Below, piece after piece: positions 31,144-40,831 of a stretch of DNA of 64,000 bases (position 1 is its first letter; each line of letters begins with the position of its first letter). The position numbers and the translations under genes were made by a program. Origin of the DNA: Prostheceraeus crozeri (Eukaryota > Platyhelminthes > Polycladida > Euryleptidae). The stretch covers positions 260,501-324,500 of the forward strand of contig CAJQUW010009243.1 of the NCBI GenBank assembly GCA_907163375.1, given 5' to 3'. The notes below the pieces were generated by a model. It was not told where the DNA came from. It ran no database searches and saw only the letters and a list, made by a program, of their open reading frames with translations.

Positions 31144-32466
31144 ATGAATTCTACAAATTCCGAAAATTTAATTAAATTAAAAATTGCTAATTTAGATTTA
31201 TTGAATTATCTATTAAACAAAAATAAAAACTCAAATTGTCAGCATATTGGTGGTGACAAGAACAAAGTTCCATACCACTTCGGTGGTGACATACAAAAAA
31301 CATTAGAAAACTTTCCTGGATTTATTTGGAGTAAATATTCGAAAGAAAAACATCTTCCTGGTCATTCATATACCGGTCCAGGAACTCGATTAGATATAAG
31401 ACTAGATGAGAACAATAATCCGAAACCAGGTGAAGAACCAATGAATAGAGTAGATGCCGCCGCTTACAGGCATGATTTAGCTTATCGAAATCATGACCTA
31501 AGTTCTCGACATGCAGCTGATAAGAAGATGATTCAAGAATTAGATAGTATTCAGAATCCTACATTTAGAGAAAGAATTGAAAGAATGTTTGTTAAGAAAG
31601 CTTTACAAGCTAAAATATTATTCGGTCAGGGTTTAAATGAAACGACAGCAAAGCTGTCTGAGAGCAACGCTCGAACCTACGCGTCTGAAATTCACAAGGA
31701 ATATAGAAGGCCTAAATATTTATTGAAAGTAAAAGTATTTAATAAAGATGATATTTGGAGTGCTGATCTTATTCATATGCCGAATGAAGGAGGGTTTAAG
31801 TACGCATTGACCGTTATAGATTTATATACACGATACGCTTGGGTAAAGCCTTTAAAAAATAAAAGTGGTCTGTCAGTTAAATATGCGTTTGAAGAAATCT
31901 TTAAAGAAAGTAAGAGAAAGCCAAAAAAATTGTTTGTTGACAAAGGGTCGGAGTTTTATAACCGAAACGTTCAGCCACTATTTGAAACTGTTTATTCAAC
32001 TGAAAATGCAGGGAAGGCCGTAGTGATAGAAAGATTCAATCGGACGTTAAAAAATAAAATATTCAAGAAATTTACTGAGCAAAGAAATCAGAAATGGTTG
32101 AAGATATTACCAGGAGTTGTAGAAGAGTACAATAATAAAGTTCATTCTGGTATTGAAGAAACTCCAAAGAATCCTTCTGACGACCCTGATTTGATAAGAA
32201 AAAAAATATTCGAGAATAATTATTCGAATGAGAGTAATCCCAATTTGCAGAAACTTAAGTCGAAATTTAAAATTGGAGATAGAGTTAGAATATTTAAATA
32301 TAAGAATAAATTTGAAAAAGGCTTCGTCGGATACTGGACTAAAGAAATATTTGAAGTTTGTAAAATAAACCAAACTTATCCGATTACTTACGAAATCAAA
32401 GATTTAGATAATGAAGATATCAGAGGCCGTTTTTATCAAAATGAATTACAACGAACTGATTTTTAA
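31144..32466 (+). CDS. Phospholipase-A2-like domain fused to a retroviral-type integrase
   Basis: 440 codons in one open frame. Residues about 70-160 resemble the parvovirus/Polinton phospholipase-A2-like domain: a YTGPGT calcium loop and the VDAAAYRHDLAY pair with H110 and D111. Residues about 200-440 are an integrase: D208 in WSADLIHM, D266 in FVDKGSEF and E296 in VIERFNRTLK, then a C-terminal KFKIGDRVRIFKYKNKFEKG domain. The integrase inserts the element DNA, while the lipase-like domain may act on membranes at entry. The junction (codons 167-176) is made of two GC-rich hairpins, suggesting that two neighbouring genes became joined there. The start follows tttttttatcttttaaa. Confidence 0.85.
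   Translation: MNSTNSENLIKLKIANLDLLNYLLNKNKNSNCQHIGGDKNKVPYHFGGDIQKTLENFPGFIWSKYSKEKHLPGHSYTGPGTRLDIRLDENNNPKPGEEPMNRVDAAAYRHDLAYRNHDLSSRHAADKKMIQELDSIQNPTFRERIERMFVKKALQAKILFGQGLNETTAKLSESNARTYASEIHKEYRRPKYLLKVKVFNKDDIWSADLIHMPNEGGFKYALTVIDLYTRYAWVKPLKNKSGLSVKYAFEEIFKESKRKPKKLFVDKGSEFYNRNVQPLFETVYSTENAGKAVVIERFNRTLKNKIFKKFTEQRNQKWLKILPGVVEEYNNKVHSGIEETPKNPSDDPDLIRKKIFENNYSNESNPNLQKLKSKFKIGDRVRIFKYKNKFEKGFVGYWTKEIFEVCKINQTYPITYEIKDLDNEDIRGRFYQNELQRTDF
31260..31287. repeat. Paired hairpin in the lipase-like region
   Basis: gaacaaagttc (31260-31270) and accacttcggtggt (31274-31287), both perfect stems with 3-4 base loops, in frame. Confidence 0.65.
31644..31672. repeat. Paired hairpin at the lipase-integrase junction
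   Basis: gacagcaaagctgtc (31644-31658) and gagcaacgctc (31662-31672). It sits exactly between the two domains of the fused protein. Confidence 0.8.
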
Positions 32467-32485
32467 TTATCATTATTAACGTTTC

Positions 32486-32531
32486 GGGAATGAAATTCCC
32501 TTGTTAGGCGTAGCGATAGAACCTACGGTTC
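32486..32531. repeat. Hairpins between converging integrase and protease genes
   Basis: gggaatgaaattccc (32486-32500) and gaacctacggttc (32519-32531) occupy the short gap where the plus-strand integrase and minus-strand protease genes meet. Confidence 0.75.
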
Positions 32532-32969
32532 GTTCAATTCTAACATAATATCAAGAAATGGTACTCCTTTTTGTAATTTAAATAAAACATAAAGACATAA
32601 TTGACCACAGTATGTAGTTCCCGGTTTTTGAATTTGAAATGTATTATAAATTCCATTTGCAAGTATTTCTCTTACTTCATTCGTAGGTGGAAGTCCGTAT
32701 GAGTCAAAATAATAATCATCTCCGTTTTTACTAAAGATACCTGCTGACCAATGTACGCCTTTTTGGTCTGAAGTGTGAAGATTCGTTATGAAATTTACAG
32801 ATGAAACTTTGTTCCGGGAACTGAAGGTTCCTGTTGGCTTATTTTTGATCAATTGTAATTCCACTCTCATTAGAACATGAAAATTCTTTATTACTAATTG
32901 ATTTGCGATCTTCTTTAGGTCGAAATTTGTCGTTCCATATAATTTAAAAAACTCGATCAGGTCAGTCAT
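32523..32969 (-). CDS. Adenovirus-like cysteine protease
   Basis: About 149 codons from the favoured start at 32969, which follows catttaaa on the minus strand. An upstream in-frame ATG at 33011 is less likely. The catalytic order fits adenain/Ulp1-type proteases: His in GVHWSAGIF, an acidic residue in YYFDSYG, and Gln/Cys in TTYCGQLCLYVLF. In Polintons and adenoviruses this enzyme matures capsid proteins. It appears open. It converges on the integrase gene, with hairpins in the gap. Confidence 0.85.
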   Translation of the reverse strand: MTDLIEFFKLYGTTNFDLKKIANQLVIKNFHVLMRVELQLIKNKPTGTFSSRNKVSSVNFITNLHTSDQKGVHWSAGIFSKNGDDYYFDSYGLPPTNEVREILANGIYNTFQIQKPGTTYCGQLCLYVLFKLQKGVPFLDIMLELNEP

Positions 32970-32974
32970 TTTAA

Positions 32975-33198
32975 ATGAAACAAAAATCCAAATTGAAAAT
33001 GTCATTGTCACTTTTCAGTCTCCACGCAAATAAGTTGCAATAAATGTTACTACTTGTTACTTATGAAGTAGAGTCCAACATTTATATGAAAACAGAAATC
33101 CAAATTGAAAATGTCATTGTCACTTTTCAGTCTCCACGCAAATAAGTTGCAATAAATGTTATTACTTGTTACTTATGAAGTAGAATTTCACGTTTGCA
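32975..33198. repeat. 112-bp tandem duplication upstream of the protease
   Basis: ccaaattgaaaatgtcattg begins at 32988 and again at 33100. The two copies are nearly identical through cttgttacttatgaagtag. The duplication fills the space between the protease start and the end of the next minus-strand gene. Confidence 0.9.
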
Positions 33199-33967
33199 AG
33201 TCTTCTAATTCCTGCGTGAGTCCAGTATGTTGCGCATGTTGTTGTTCAGTTTGTTGCACATTGGGTGAATCAAATATGGATTCTGCTATTCTTTGCTGTT
33301 CCTCCTCTTTTTCACGATCAATATAATCTTCAAGATGAGCAAAATTCTTCATCACAAAGTAAATTGATAGAGAAGAATTGGCTAAGTTTGGATAGTCCTT
33401 TGATAATTTGAATAATTTGATCAGTAATGTCACATATGAACGCGAAAACTTTATTTTGTGGGTCTCATTTAACTCTTTCACGAATTTTGTGTAATTCATA
33501 TTAGACAATAACTTCAGTCGCTGAAGCACTTCTCCTTGTAAAACATAGCAGCGTAGAAGATTCCGATGTGTAATTTTCTCAAAACCAATGAGTTTATTCA
33601 ATGAAGAGATGCACGATGATGTACTTATAATATCCTTTTTCTCGAGAAATACGGGTAAATTGCTGCTGTCAACATCCTTGAATGAATCTCGGATTATTTC
33701 AAACATTTCTCTCTTTTTATCTTCTTCGTTTCCACTCGTCTTCTGTTTCTTTCTTAGTGATTCAAGAATAAATTTTGTTGATATCGTTTTGAAGAAATCC
33801 AGATGGTCTGGTGAAATAAGAGGCAAAACTTGATCCACGAAGCAACAAAATTCTCTCTCTATTTTGCTGACGGAAGACATTGCAAATGAGAACTTTGCTT
33901 CTAGCGCACACGGAACAATGACAGAAGAGAGAGAAATGAAAACAGCTGCCAGATGCTTTGACGTCAT
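33188..33967 (-). CDS. Unknown cargo-like gene near the right end of the Polinton
   Basis: 259 codons, or 230 if translation starts at the ATG at 33880. The 29 extra N-terminal residues are hydrophobic and could be a signal peptide. The protein is Lys/Glu/Leu-rich: KIEREFCCFVDQVLPLISPD, FKDVDSSNLPVFLEKKDI, then LQGEVLQRLKLLSNMNYTKF and HKIKFSRSYVTLLIKLFKLS, which looks helical and faintly like a helix-turn-helix region. It ends in a Gln-rich tail. Base composition is visibly less AT-rich than the other genes of this element, hinting at capture from elsewhere. I do not recognise the family. Confidence 0.5.
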   Translation of the reverse strand: MTSKHLAAVFISLSSVIVPCALEAKFSFAMSSVSKIEREFCCFVDQVLPLISPDHLDFFKTISTKFILESLRKKQKTSGNEEDKKREMFEIIRDSFKDVDSSNLPVFLEKKDIISTSSCISSLNKLIGFEKITHRNLLRCYVLQGEVLQRLKLLSNMNYTKFVKELNETHKIKFSRSYVTLLIKLFKLSKDYPNLANSSLSIYFVMKNFAHLEDYIDREKEEEQQRIAESIFDSPNVQQTEQQHAQHTGLTQELEDLQT

Positions 33968-34035
33968 GCGGTTGTGCTGACGTGCTGGTAAGAATTAAAA
34001 CAACTTGCCTAAAGTACAACTAAAATCTAATTGTA

Positions 34036-34832
34036 TCACAAAGCTGTAGCAACAACAGGAAGTGTAAGAACGCCAGATGAAATGACAATAGTGAGAGCGC
34101 CTAAAGAAATTGTTAAACATGCTCCAACGCCTTGTGTTACATTCTTAACTTTAGTCCATCTCTTTCTTAATTTTTTATAATGCTCTAATCTTAATAATAA
34201 TTGAGATTCTTTATCTTTCATATAACGTACTCTATCTTTGTGTTTTTCTTTATTCAATTTTTCAATGTTAATCTTTTCAATGTCCATTAAAGTAGAACTA
34301 CGTTCACATGATAACGAAGGATATATTCTTGAGGTTCCTTCCACTTTTGTTTCATCCACTTTTGTTTCTTCCATTTTAAATGAATATTTTGAATAAATAT
34401 TTTGAATACAATCTTCTGCTATATTAGGACAACGTGATATTTTTTGGGCTACCTAAATTTTCATCTGCCTACATTTTCGACCTTCGGCTACGTGATATTT
34501 TCGACCACGTGATATTTTTTAGATTACGTGATATTTTAAGACCGCCTAAATTTTCGTCCACGTGATATTTTGAGACCGCCTAAATTTTCGATTACGGGAT
34601 ATTTTGAGACCGCCTAAATTTTTGAAATTTTGATTTTTTTTGAAAATTTGTCACTACCTAAATTTTCGCCCTTCGGCCTTCGGCCACGTGAAATTTGAAA
34701 TCTACCTAAATTTTTGAAATTTTGAAAATTTTGAAAATTTTGAAAAACCCGGCAAAAGTGTGACATCCGGCGCAAGCGAAGCGAAGCAAAGCGAAGCGAA
34801 GCGTCGCGCCGGATGTCACACTATATACTACT
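34036..34832 (-). repeat. Right terminal inverted repeat of the Polinton
   Basis: This is an inverted copy of the left terminal repeat, with the same tip palindrome, the same cacgtgatatttt sub-repeats and a copy of the first about 110 codons of the gene at 17564-18259 (here on the minus strand at 34036-34374). That partial copy shows that the repeat boundary cuts through the gene. Small length differences in the GCTTC-rich tip are visible. Confidence 0.9.
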
Positions 34833-34838
34833 CATGTA

Positions 34839-35519
34839 GAGTAAGTATAGAGAGCAGCAATCAGGGGCGTAGCGTCCATTGGGGCATAGTGCCCCGAATG
34901 TATTTTTTAGATACATCCCGCAGCATATTTTAATCATGTACAATATGCGCCAGTGGCCAAACGTTATATCTTAGGCCTATCTCTAAGTCTTTATTTCATC
35001 TTTGCAACGGATGCATGTGTAATTATGGTTTTCTCTATCATTCTTCCTCTCTCAGGGGCAGTCGCCGGAGTGTCGCCGAGATTGTGCCTATTGGCAAAAT
35101 CTAACACGAGCCACACATAATCAGCAGGGTGATTCTCACAAATTATACAAAATCGATGTCCCGAATTTATAAAAGGAGATCTAAGCGATAGATAGTGGTA
35201 TTAATACATCCGGAGCTTCATGAGACATCTACGAATGTATCCCTGCCACATCAAGGGTCAATTTTGTATTAAAATTGAATAGCACCCAAATGTAAATTAA
35301 TAATCCCTAAAATCATTGAAATAGGGCTTAATCCTGTCCCAAAATTGACAGTCTCATGTTTCAACGATTCTTTCTTCCATAATATGGTTTCCAGCTGTAA
35401 GAATCTTGGTTTGTTATCACAATTGCATCTTATTTTAGACATCTATCTTGAGTTTAGGTGGAAAACAATTTTCCATCCCAATTTTAGGACCCACCATATA
35501 CCTGTCCCAGGAATTTTGT
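34839..35519. other. Flank of the Polinton, nothing firm
   Basis: It begins with caggggcgtagcgtcc at 34863, which resembles an hAT-type tip, but no matching second end was found. Otherwise AT-rich without genes. Confidence 0.3.
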
Positions 35520-35912
35520 GTAACTCGTTCGATGCATAGTTAGTGAAACTTTTGTGAATTTTTCTCTTTGCATTCTATGTTTCAGAACATCTATTGAGCA
35601 CGAAATATTAACATAAGCTATGTGTGCATCAGAAATACAGGAGTTATTCTTGTGGCATTTAATGATTTGTATGATATCGGATCATATACATAACGATCTT
35701 TTTTAAGTGAGCAGAGAAACGTAACTCGGTCGATGCACAACCTGTCGCAGAATTGGAGAAGAATAGTTCAACCAGCTTGTGCCTAAGAAGCACCCTAGGT
35801 ATGCATAACAATCACATATCAATTTTCTCCGAAACCTCTTCAGCTTTGGAAGAAGACTCTAAAGATAGCACAAAATGTAACTCGTTCGATGCACTTGCAT
35901 CGACCGAGTTAC
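35520..35912. repeat. Recurring 17-bp motif gtaactcgttcgatgca
   Basis: Direct copies lie at 35520-35536, 35721-35737 (one change) and 35877-35893, with an inverted copy at 35896-35912. A fourth direct copy lies at 38764-38780. The sequence between copies is unrelated AT-rich DNA. Confidence 0.75.
35877..35912. repeat. 36-bp palindrome formed by two motif copies
   Basis: Two 17-bp arms separated by ct, with a single mismatch (t versus the complement of c). Confidence 0.85.
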
Positions 35913-38900
35913 GCTCGAAATTCAGATTTACTATTTTGTCTTTTATTCAACATGATATGACTCACATCATGTCCCGACTGTGTGATGAACAATGACTCAA
36001 TCATATTGCTTACCATTGCCAGTGTCGGGTCGCATAGATATCCACAAAATGTCCATTCTGATTGAGAGCCGACGCTCTCTTACGGTCGTGTCAGTATTTT
36101 GAATAGTCAAATGAATATCTATGCCTGCTTTTGCGTGGCAACAATTGTCAGCGAGATATCGGAACGTTTCGACATTCAAATATATTCTTCATTCGTCGTC
36201 TGTGTCAACGTCAACGAACAGTTAAACTCATTCTGATCGGAAACTGAGGAAGCAACGGCAAGTGTTAACATCTGGTGTTCTGTTTTGTTTAGAATCGAAG
36301 AGAATGATGTCTACACGCCATAATGCCGAAACAAAAAGGCCAACTATTGTATAATTATAGATTTCCTTAGTAAAAAGATGTATCATACTCGTACATGTAG
36401 CGTAGGTCTATCGATATATGCCTAAGAGTTACTATGGCAGATTGCCGATAGACAGACCTATACATAAAAAAGATGCTCCGAGAACAAATGACAGTTCAAT
36501 TTCCTTTTCGCTAGACGTTTTGCTCTCGACACTTGTTTCAGTCTGACCAAATGTTTGGTGTCAATCTTCAATGTAGCTCCTTTACCCGATTCTTGGGGGT
36601 AGGAGCTTCTCCACACCTCTCTAAGGTTAGCTGACATGTTAAGATTTAAAAAATATTTAAAATCTTTGACATGATGCTTTTTATCAATGAAATAATGAAA
36701 GCGTTATTCTAATTCTGAAATATTGTTAATATTCAGGAATGATTGCTTTCATTAAGATAGTTTCTCTACCACTAGATTCTATAGGCTACAACCATCCAGT
36801 CCAGGCTGGAATAAACACGCGTTTTAAAAGAAACGTATTAGGGCTCAAAGCAACAAATAAATTAAGAATATTCATAATCAAACTTCCCACATATATTTCG
36901 GCTTAAGTTGGTCTGATACTCAAAGAGATTTGGAAGAAGAATTCAGATGGAAAAAACTCGGTGCTAACTCACTATTTTACTATTTTAGTTGATACTACTA
37001 TCTCACGATTATAGATGGCGTCTCGCAAAGCTTATAAATAATGCAGGCCTATTTCAACATACTGGTACTGTACGTCAAATAAATGGACTGATAAATTTTT
37101 GTTTATATGTCATCAGCATGCCTCTGGTGTTGACCATGTGTTAAGTGAGCGGAACAAATTGGTTACCATTTAAGCTAACACCATTTAGTAGCTTTTCACC
37201 ATTTAGGTGTTGTAGCTCTTTCAGGCGCTTATAAGCTTATATGAAGCAAATAATAATTTTTTACCGAGATGTATTTCAGAATTTAAATAAACATAATTTA
37301 AAGTTCTTAACATTTCGCACTTAGGATTGTTCACGAGGTGAAATGGAATTGGTAACGAAGATATTTCTGTATTTATTTTGTATATTCTTTTAATGTAATG
37401 CTTTGGGCATCTTTTAGGACACATCTCTTCGATAAAATAGTAGGCATATATTATGAATATGTAGGCATAGCTACTACTACAACTCCTACCTTTTACAGAA
37501 TGGCACGAAAGCTTACTCCAGAGCAGCGGCAAAGACAACTAGAAAGGGACCGAGAATCGGTGGAGGAAACCGGCTTCTTCCGGAGATCTGGCCTACTTGG
37601 AGAAGAAACGAGCAATCGATAGGAGATCCATTGCAACACATAAAGACCGTTAAGATTCTTGAGAAGCGAAAATTTCTACACGATAGAAAACTGTACATGC
37701 GCGAATATAGGAAAAACCGAAAGATAGAAGCCGATACGTCATTTTCGAGGACCAGCACTGTCAGTAAATCGACAACTGCACCTCTTAGAGAGGGGAGCAA
37801 ACCTTAAAATAGCAAATTATGCTAGAGACTTCGTTCAAGCAACACAGGAATGCAACATTACTATCGGCCTTGTTTCTGGTGATGATGAGAAACGACATGA
37901 AGATATGTTGTTGCTGAACGACCGGCTTGTTCCACCCGTTCCGCAAATAATGAGAATTTCCTTTTGCTGTACTTTTTACGTTGCTTTGTATGCTAATTGA
38001 TTGTAATTGATTTGTTAGTAATTAGTAGATCTATTGTAATTGACTGTTAATTGAACTTTGTATGCTAATTGTATGCTACTATTGTGAAATTCTTATAGTT
38101 GTAATGAAAATTGATTAATCATAACTGCTTTAGCTTGCTACATCGATTTCTTTCAGGATATTGCTAAATGTGCACATAACAAGGAACTGTTACTTTTGTC
38201 AGCAGCTGAAAACCATTGACAAGTAAGCTTATACACCAAAATCATGCATTGATGCATAAATTTTCCCATGATGCATTTTACCCGTATTCTTCCTTAATTT
38301 GACCTCTTCAGGCTCATAATATTAATGTGGAATGTGTTGTTGCGGTTATGCAAATGCAGAAGTGTCTGTGTCTGCTACAATGCACGCACGTGGAAACCAA
38401 GCATCCAAAAGGAGCCAGCAAGCATGGGGCCAAGTCCTGAAGTGGAGAATGATGATCGACAAGATGAAACTCGCCTTTGCAAAGCTGCAGCCCTCAAATA
38501 CTTCAAGACATTTAAATAGCCATTCCTCTAGTTTTAGATTGCATGCATACTTTTCATGGAATAAAACTTTGTTTTCAGAAGACTTGAATTTAAGCAAATG
38601 TCTAAGGAGGTGGTCAAGTTTATGAGAGATCCATGCAGCAAGCTACACTAGTTATGCGTAAAAATGTCACGAGACAATCTTATTAGAGGCAAAGTAGGGT
38701 CTTACATCAAAAAACGTTTCGCCAAATGTTTGTTCCACGATACGCAAATGTTTCATGCAAACTGTAACTCGTTCGATGCAACAAAATTTTGAATTTCACA
38801 TATATACTGAAATACAAAATTGGTGTGATCCCCGTTATACTCTCTGCTATTTGGTCGACATATACAGCCTTAAAAGTTAGGTTGCAAGAAATTGTGGAAT

Positions 38901-39017
38901 GGTGACCTTTCAAGACAAATTTCGATGCAAATTTTGTATAATTTTTGAGAATCACCCAGCAATGCCTCGTTGATGTCATCGACAAATCAGCCAATCTATC
39001 AATGTGTCGTTCCAGCG
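35913..39017. other. Long stretch without recognised genes
   Basis: Open stretches at 37398-37622 (containing RKLTPEQRQRQLERDRESVE) and 38325-38625 show no family that I know. The first continues weakly in other frames to about 37950 and may be a decayed gene or transposon. A copy of the 17-bp motif lies at 38764. No RNA genes or arrays seen. Confidence 0.35.
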
Positions 39018-39481
39018 CGCCAGAGCGGACATAATGGATTTGCGCCACAATTTTCGGTTATGTAATGTAGGTCCAATGCTTTTGCGCCACAGATTCATTT
39101 TACTCGTAATGCATTTGCGCCAAAACAGATCTTGCATTTGCGCCAGTTTCTTATCAAGACAGCGTGTCACATTTTCTTGTTTACTTTCTGCATGGACAAA
39201 AGCGAGATAAAGGTGTTTGTATCAGAGATCACTGTGGTTTGCTTCAATTGGTCTGAACATATCTGTTTATTTTTCTTAATGAATGGCGTGAATCTTGTAA
39301 CCACCCGGTGACCGATGGTCTGTAACAAATCGAAAAATGTGATGCAATTATACAAATAAGAGTAAAATAACATTAGTTTGCAACATAATACAGCAGCTGC
39401 CAAATTAGAGGAAGTCAATTGTGGTTTTCAAACCCTTAAAAGGAAAGATTTTCGAAGCAATTTTTATTGTGAAGTATTATT

Positions 39482-40831
39482 ATGGAAGCGAACACGTCTG
39501 AAAACTATTTTATCCACGACAATTACAAGTTTCGAGTGGGAAGTACATCGAAAGCTGGTACTACCCGATGGAGATGCTGTAAGAAGAATTGTTCAGCAAC
39601 ACTCTATACTATACGTCGAGAAGTAATAAACTTTACTGGTCCACATTGCCATGAGCAACCAAATGTACAGGCAGATGTTTTGAGACGTACATGCAAGAGA
39701 AAAGCGCTCGACGATCTGACGTGTAAACCGAGCAAAATTATAAAGACTGAACACTTCAAAAGTGGTGACATTCAAATTGAAGCCGGTGATTACAAACGCA
39801 TCCGCGAAGCTATTTACCGTGAACGACGAAAGAAATATCCCGTTCTTCCAAAATCACACGAAGAGGTGTTTCAATGTTTGGAATCAATTCCACTTAAAAC
39901 TGCCAAGGGTGAAGATTTCATACTTGAATTGGACGCAGGCAACTCCATGGTGTTATTCTCATGTAAAGAGAATCTGGAATTTCTATCTTCTTGCGAAGAT
40001 ATTCTCTGCGATGGGACATTTAAATGTGTCCCCAAACACTTCGAACAAATGTATGTTATTGTCGGACATCGCCAAGGATGGTATATTCCTCTAGTTTTCG
40101 TCTTGATGACAGAGCGAACTGAGGAGAAGTACAACTGCATGTGGTCCAAATTGAAAGGTCATTGTGAGAGTGCTGATCTGATTCTGCGACCATCCATTAT
40201 TATGATGGATTTTGAGAAGGCGGCAATGAATTCTGCAGTCTCCGCATTTCCTGCAGCCAAGCTTCACGGATGCCGATTCCATCTCGCTCAGGCATGGTTT
40301 CGAAAAATTCAAAGTCTCGGACTATCATCTCAGTACAACGCCAAGGAAAATGAGGTGTCGAAATGGCTATCATACTTCTTTGGACTTCCATTCTTGCGAC
40401 CGGGAGAAGTGAGCGACTGCTTCACGGATGACTTATTTGCCATCACTCCAAATGATGAAAGATGCGATCAGTTCGCCGACTATGTGCTGGTCAATTTCGT
40501 TGATAGCAACAGCAAATTTCCCCCGTCCCTTTGGGCATTTGATGACGCCTCCCTTCGAACGAACAATGGGTGCGAATCCTTCAATGGACATTTCAATACA
40601 GAATTTTATTCAACGCACCCGAACATTTATTCATTCATAGACGTGCTTGTGAAATATCAAACCGCTTCCTCTGCGAAAATGCGAAGTGCTAATATGGGAA
40701 AGGTGTCATACAAAGATAATGCCACGAAAGAACTGCAGAATCGGACTATGGACCTCATCACTCGTCGTAATGCTGGTGAGATAGAAACTTTTGCATACGT
40801 GAAATTATTAGGTTATACCCACAGAGTGTAG
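39482..40831 (+). CDS. MULE transposase with FLYWCH-type zinc finger
   Basis: 449 codons, open. Residues about 10-60 form a FLYWCH-type finger (FRVGSTSKAGTTRWRCCKKN, then GPHCHEQ), a DNA-binding module often attached to animal MULE transposases. The catalytic core follows: D177 in ILCDGTFK, D243 in IMMDFEKAA, the CxxH pair C264-H267 (GCRFHLAQ) and E365 in NNGCESFNG. A YVIVGHRQGWYIPLVFVLMT strand lies between them, as in the MULE family. It cuts and joins the element ends during transposition in the nucleus. It is the only gene of the element, with about 450 bp of 5' and 500 bp of 3' non-coding DNA. Confidence 0.93.
   Translation: MEANTSENYFIHDNYKFRVGSTSKAGTTRWRCCKKNCSATLYTIRREVINFTGPHCHEQPNVQADVLRRTCKRKALDDLTCKPSKIIKTEHFKSGDIQIEAGDYKRIREAIYRERRKKYPVLPKSHEEVFQCLESIPLKTAKGEDFILELDAGNSMVLFSCKENLEFLSSCEDILCDGTFKCVPKHFEQMYVIVGHRQGWYIPLVFVLMTERTEEKYNCMWSKLKGHCESADLILRPSIIMMDFEKAAMNSAVSAFPAAKLHGCRFHLAQAWFRKIQSLGLSSQYNAKENEVSKWLSYFFGLPFLRPGEVSDCFTDDLFAITPNDERCDQFADYVLVNFVDSNSKFPPSLWAFDDASLRTNNGCESFNGHFNTEFYSTHPNIYSFIDVLVKYQTASSAKMRSANMGKVSYKDNATKELQNRTMDLITRRNAGEIETFAYVKLLGYTHRV

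Larger units (their letters stand above)
17145..34832. mobile_element. Polinton/Maverick fossil, 17.7 kb, ends whole
   Basis: A virus-like DNA transposon bounded by long inverted repeats that start agtagtatatagtgt, and by a 6-bp direct duplication catgta (17139-17144 and 34833-34838), as usual for Polintons. Its parts are two terminal inverted repeats of about 0.75-0.8 kb, a packaging ATPase, protein-primed family B polymerase, retroviral-type integrase, adenovirus-like protease, double-jelly-roll major capsid and penton-like genes, and several unknown genes. The outline is whole, but its genes carry roughly ten breaks in total, so it is a dead copy. The two inverted repeats differ by only a few percent, so it is probably not very ancient. 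Its DNA is much more AT-rich than the surroundings. Confidence 0.95.

Noticed and set aside
33188-33967. Death-effector-like or other signalling domain in the cargo gene
   Set aside because: The resemblance was limited to a Leu/Lys helical pattern and is not enough for a call.
34863-34880. hAT element starting at caggggcgtagc
   Set aside because: The tip is suggestive, but no matching inverted end or 8-bp duplication was found downstream.
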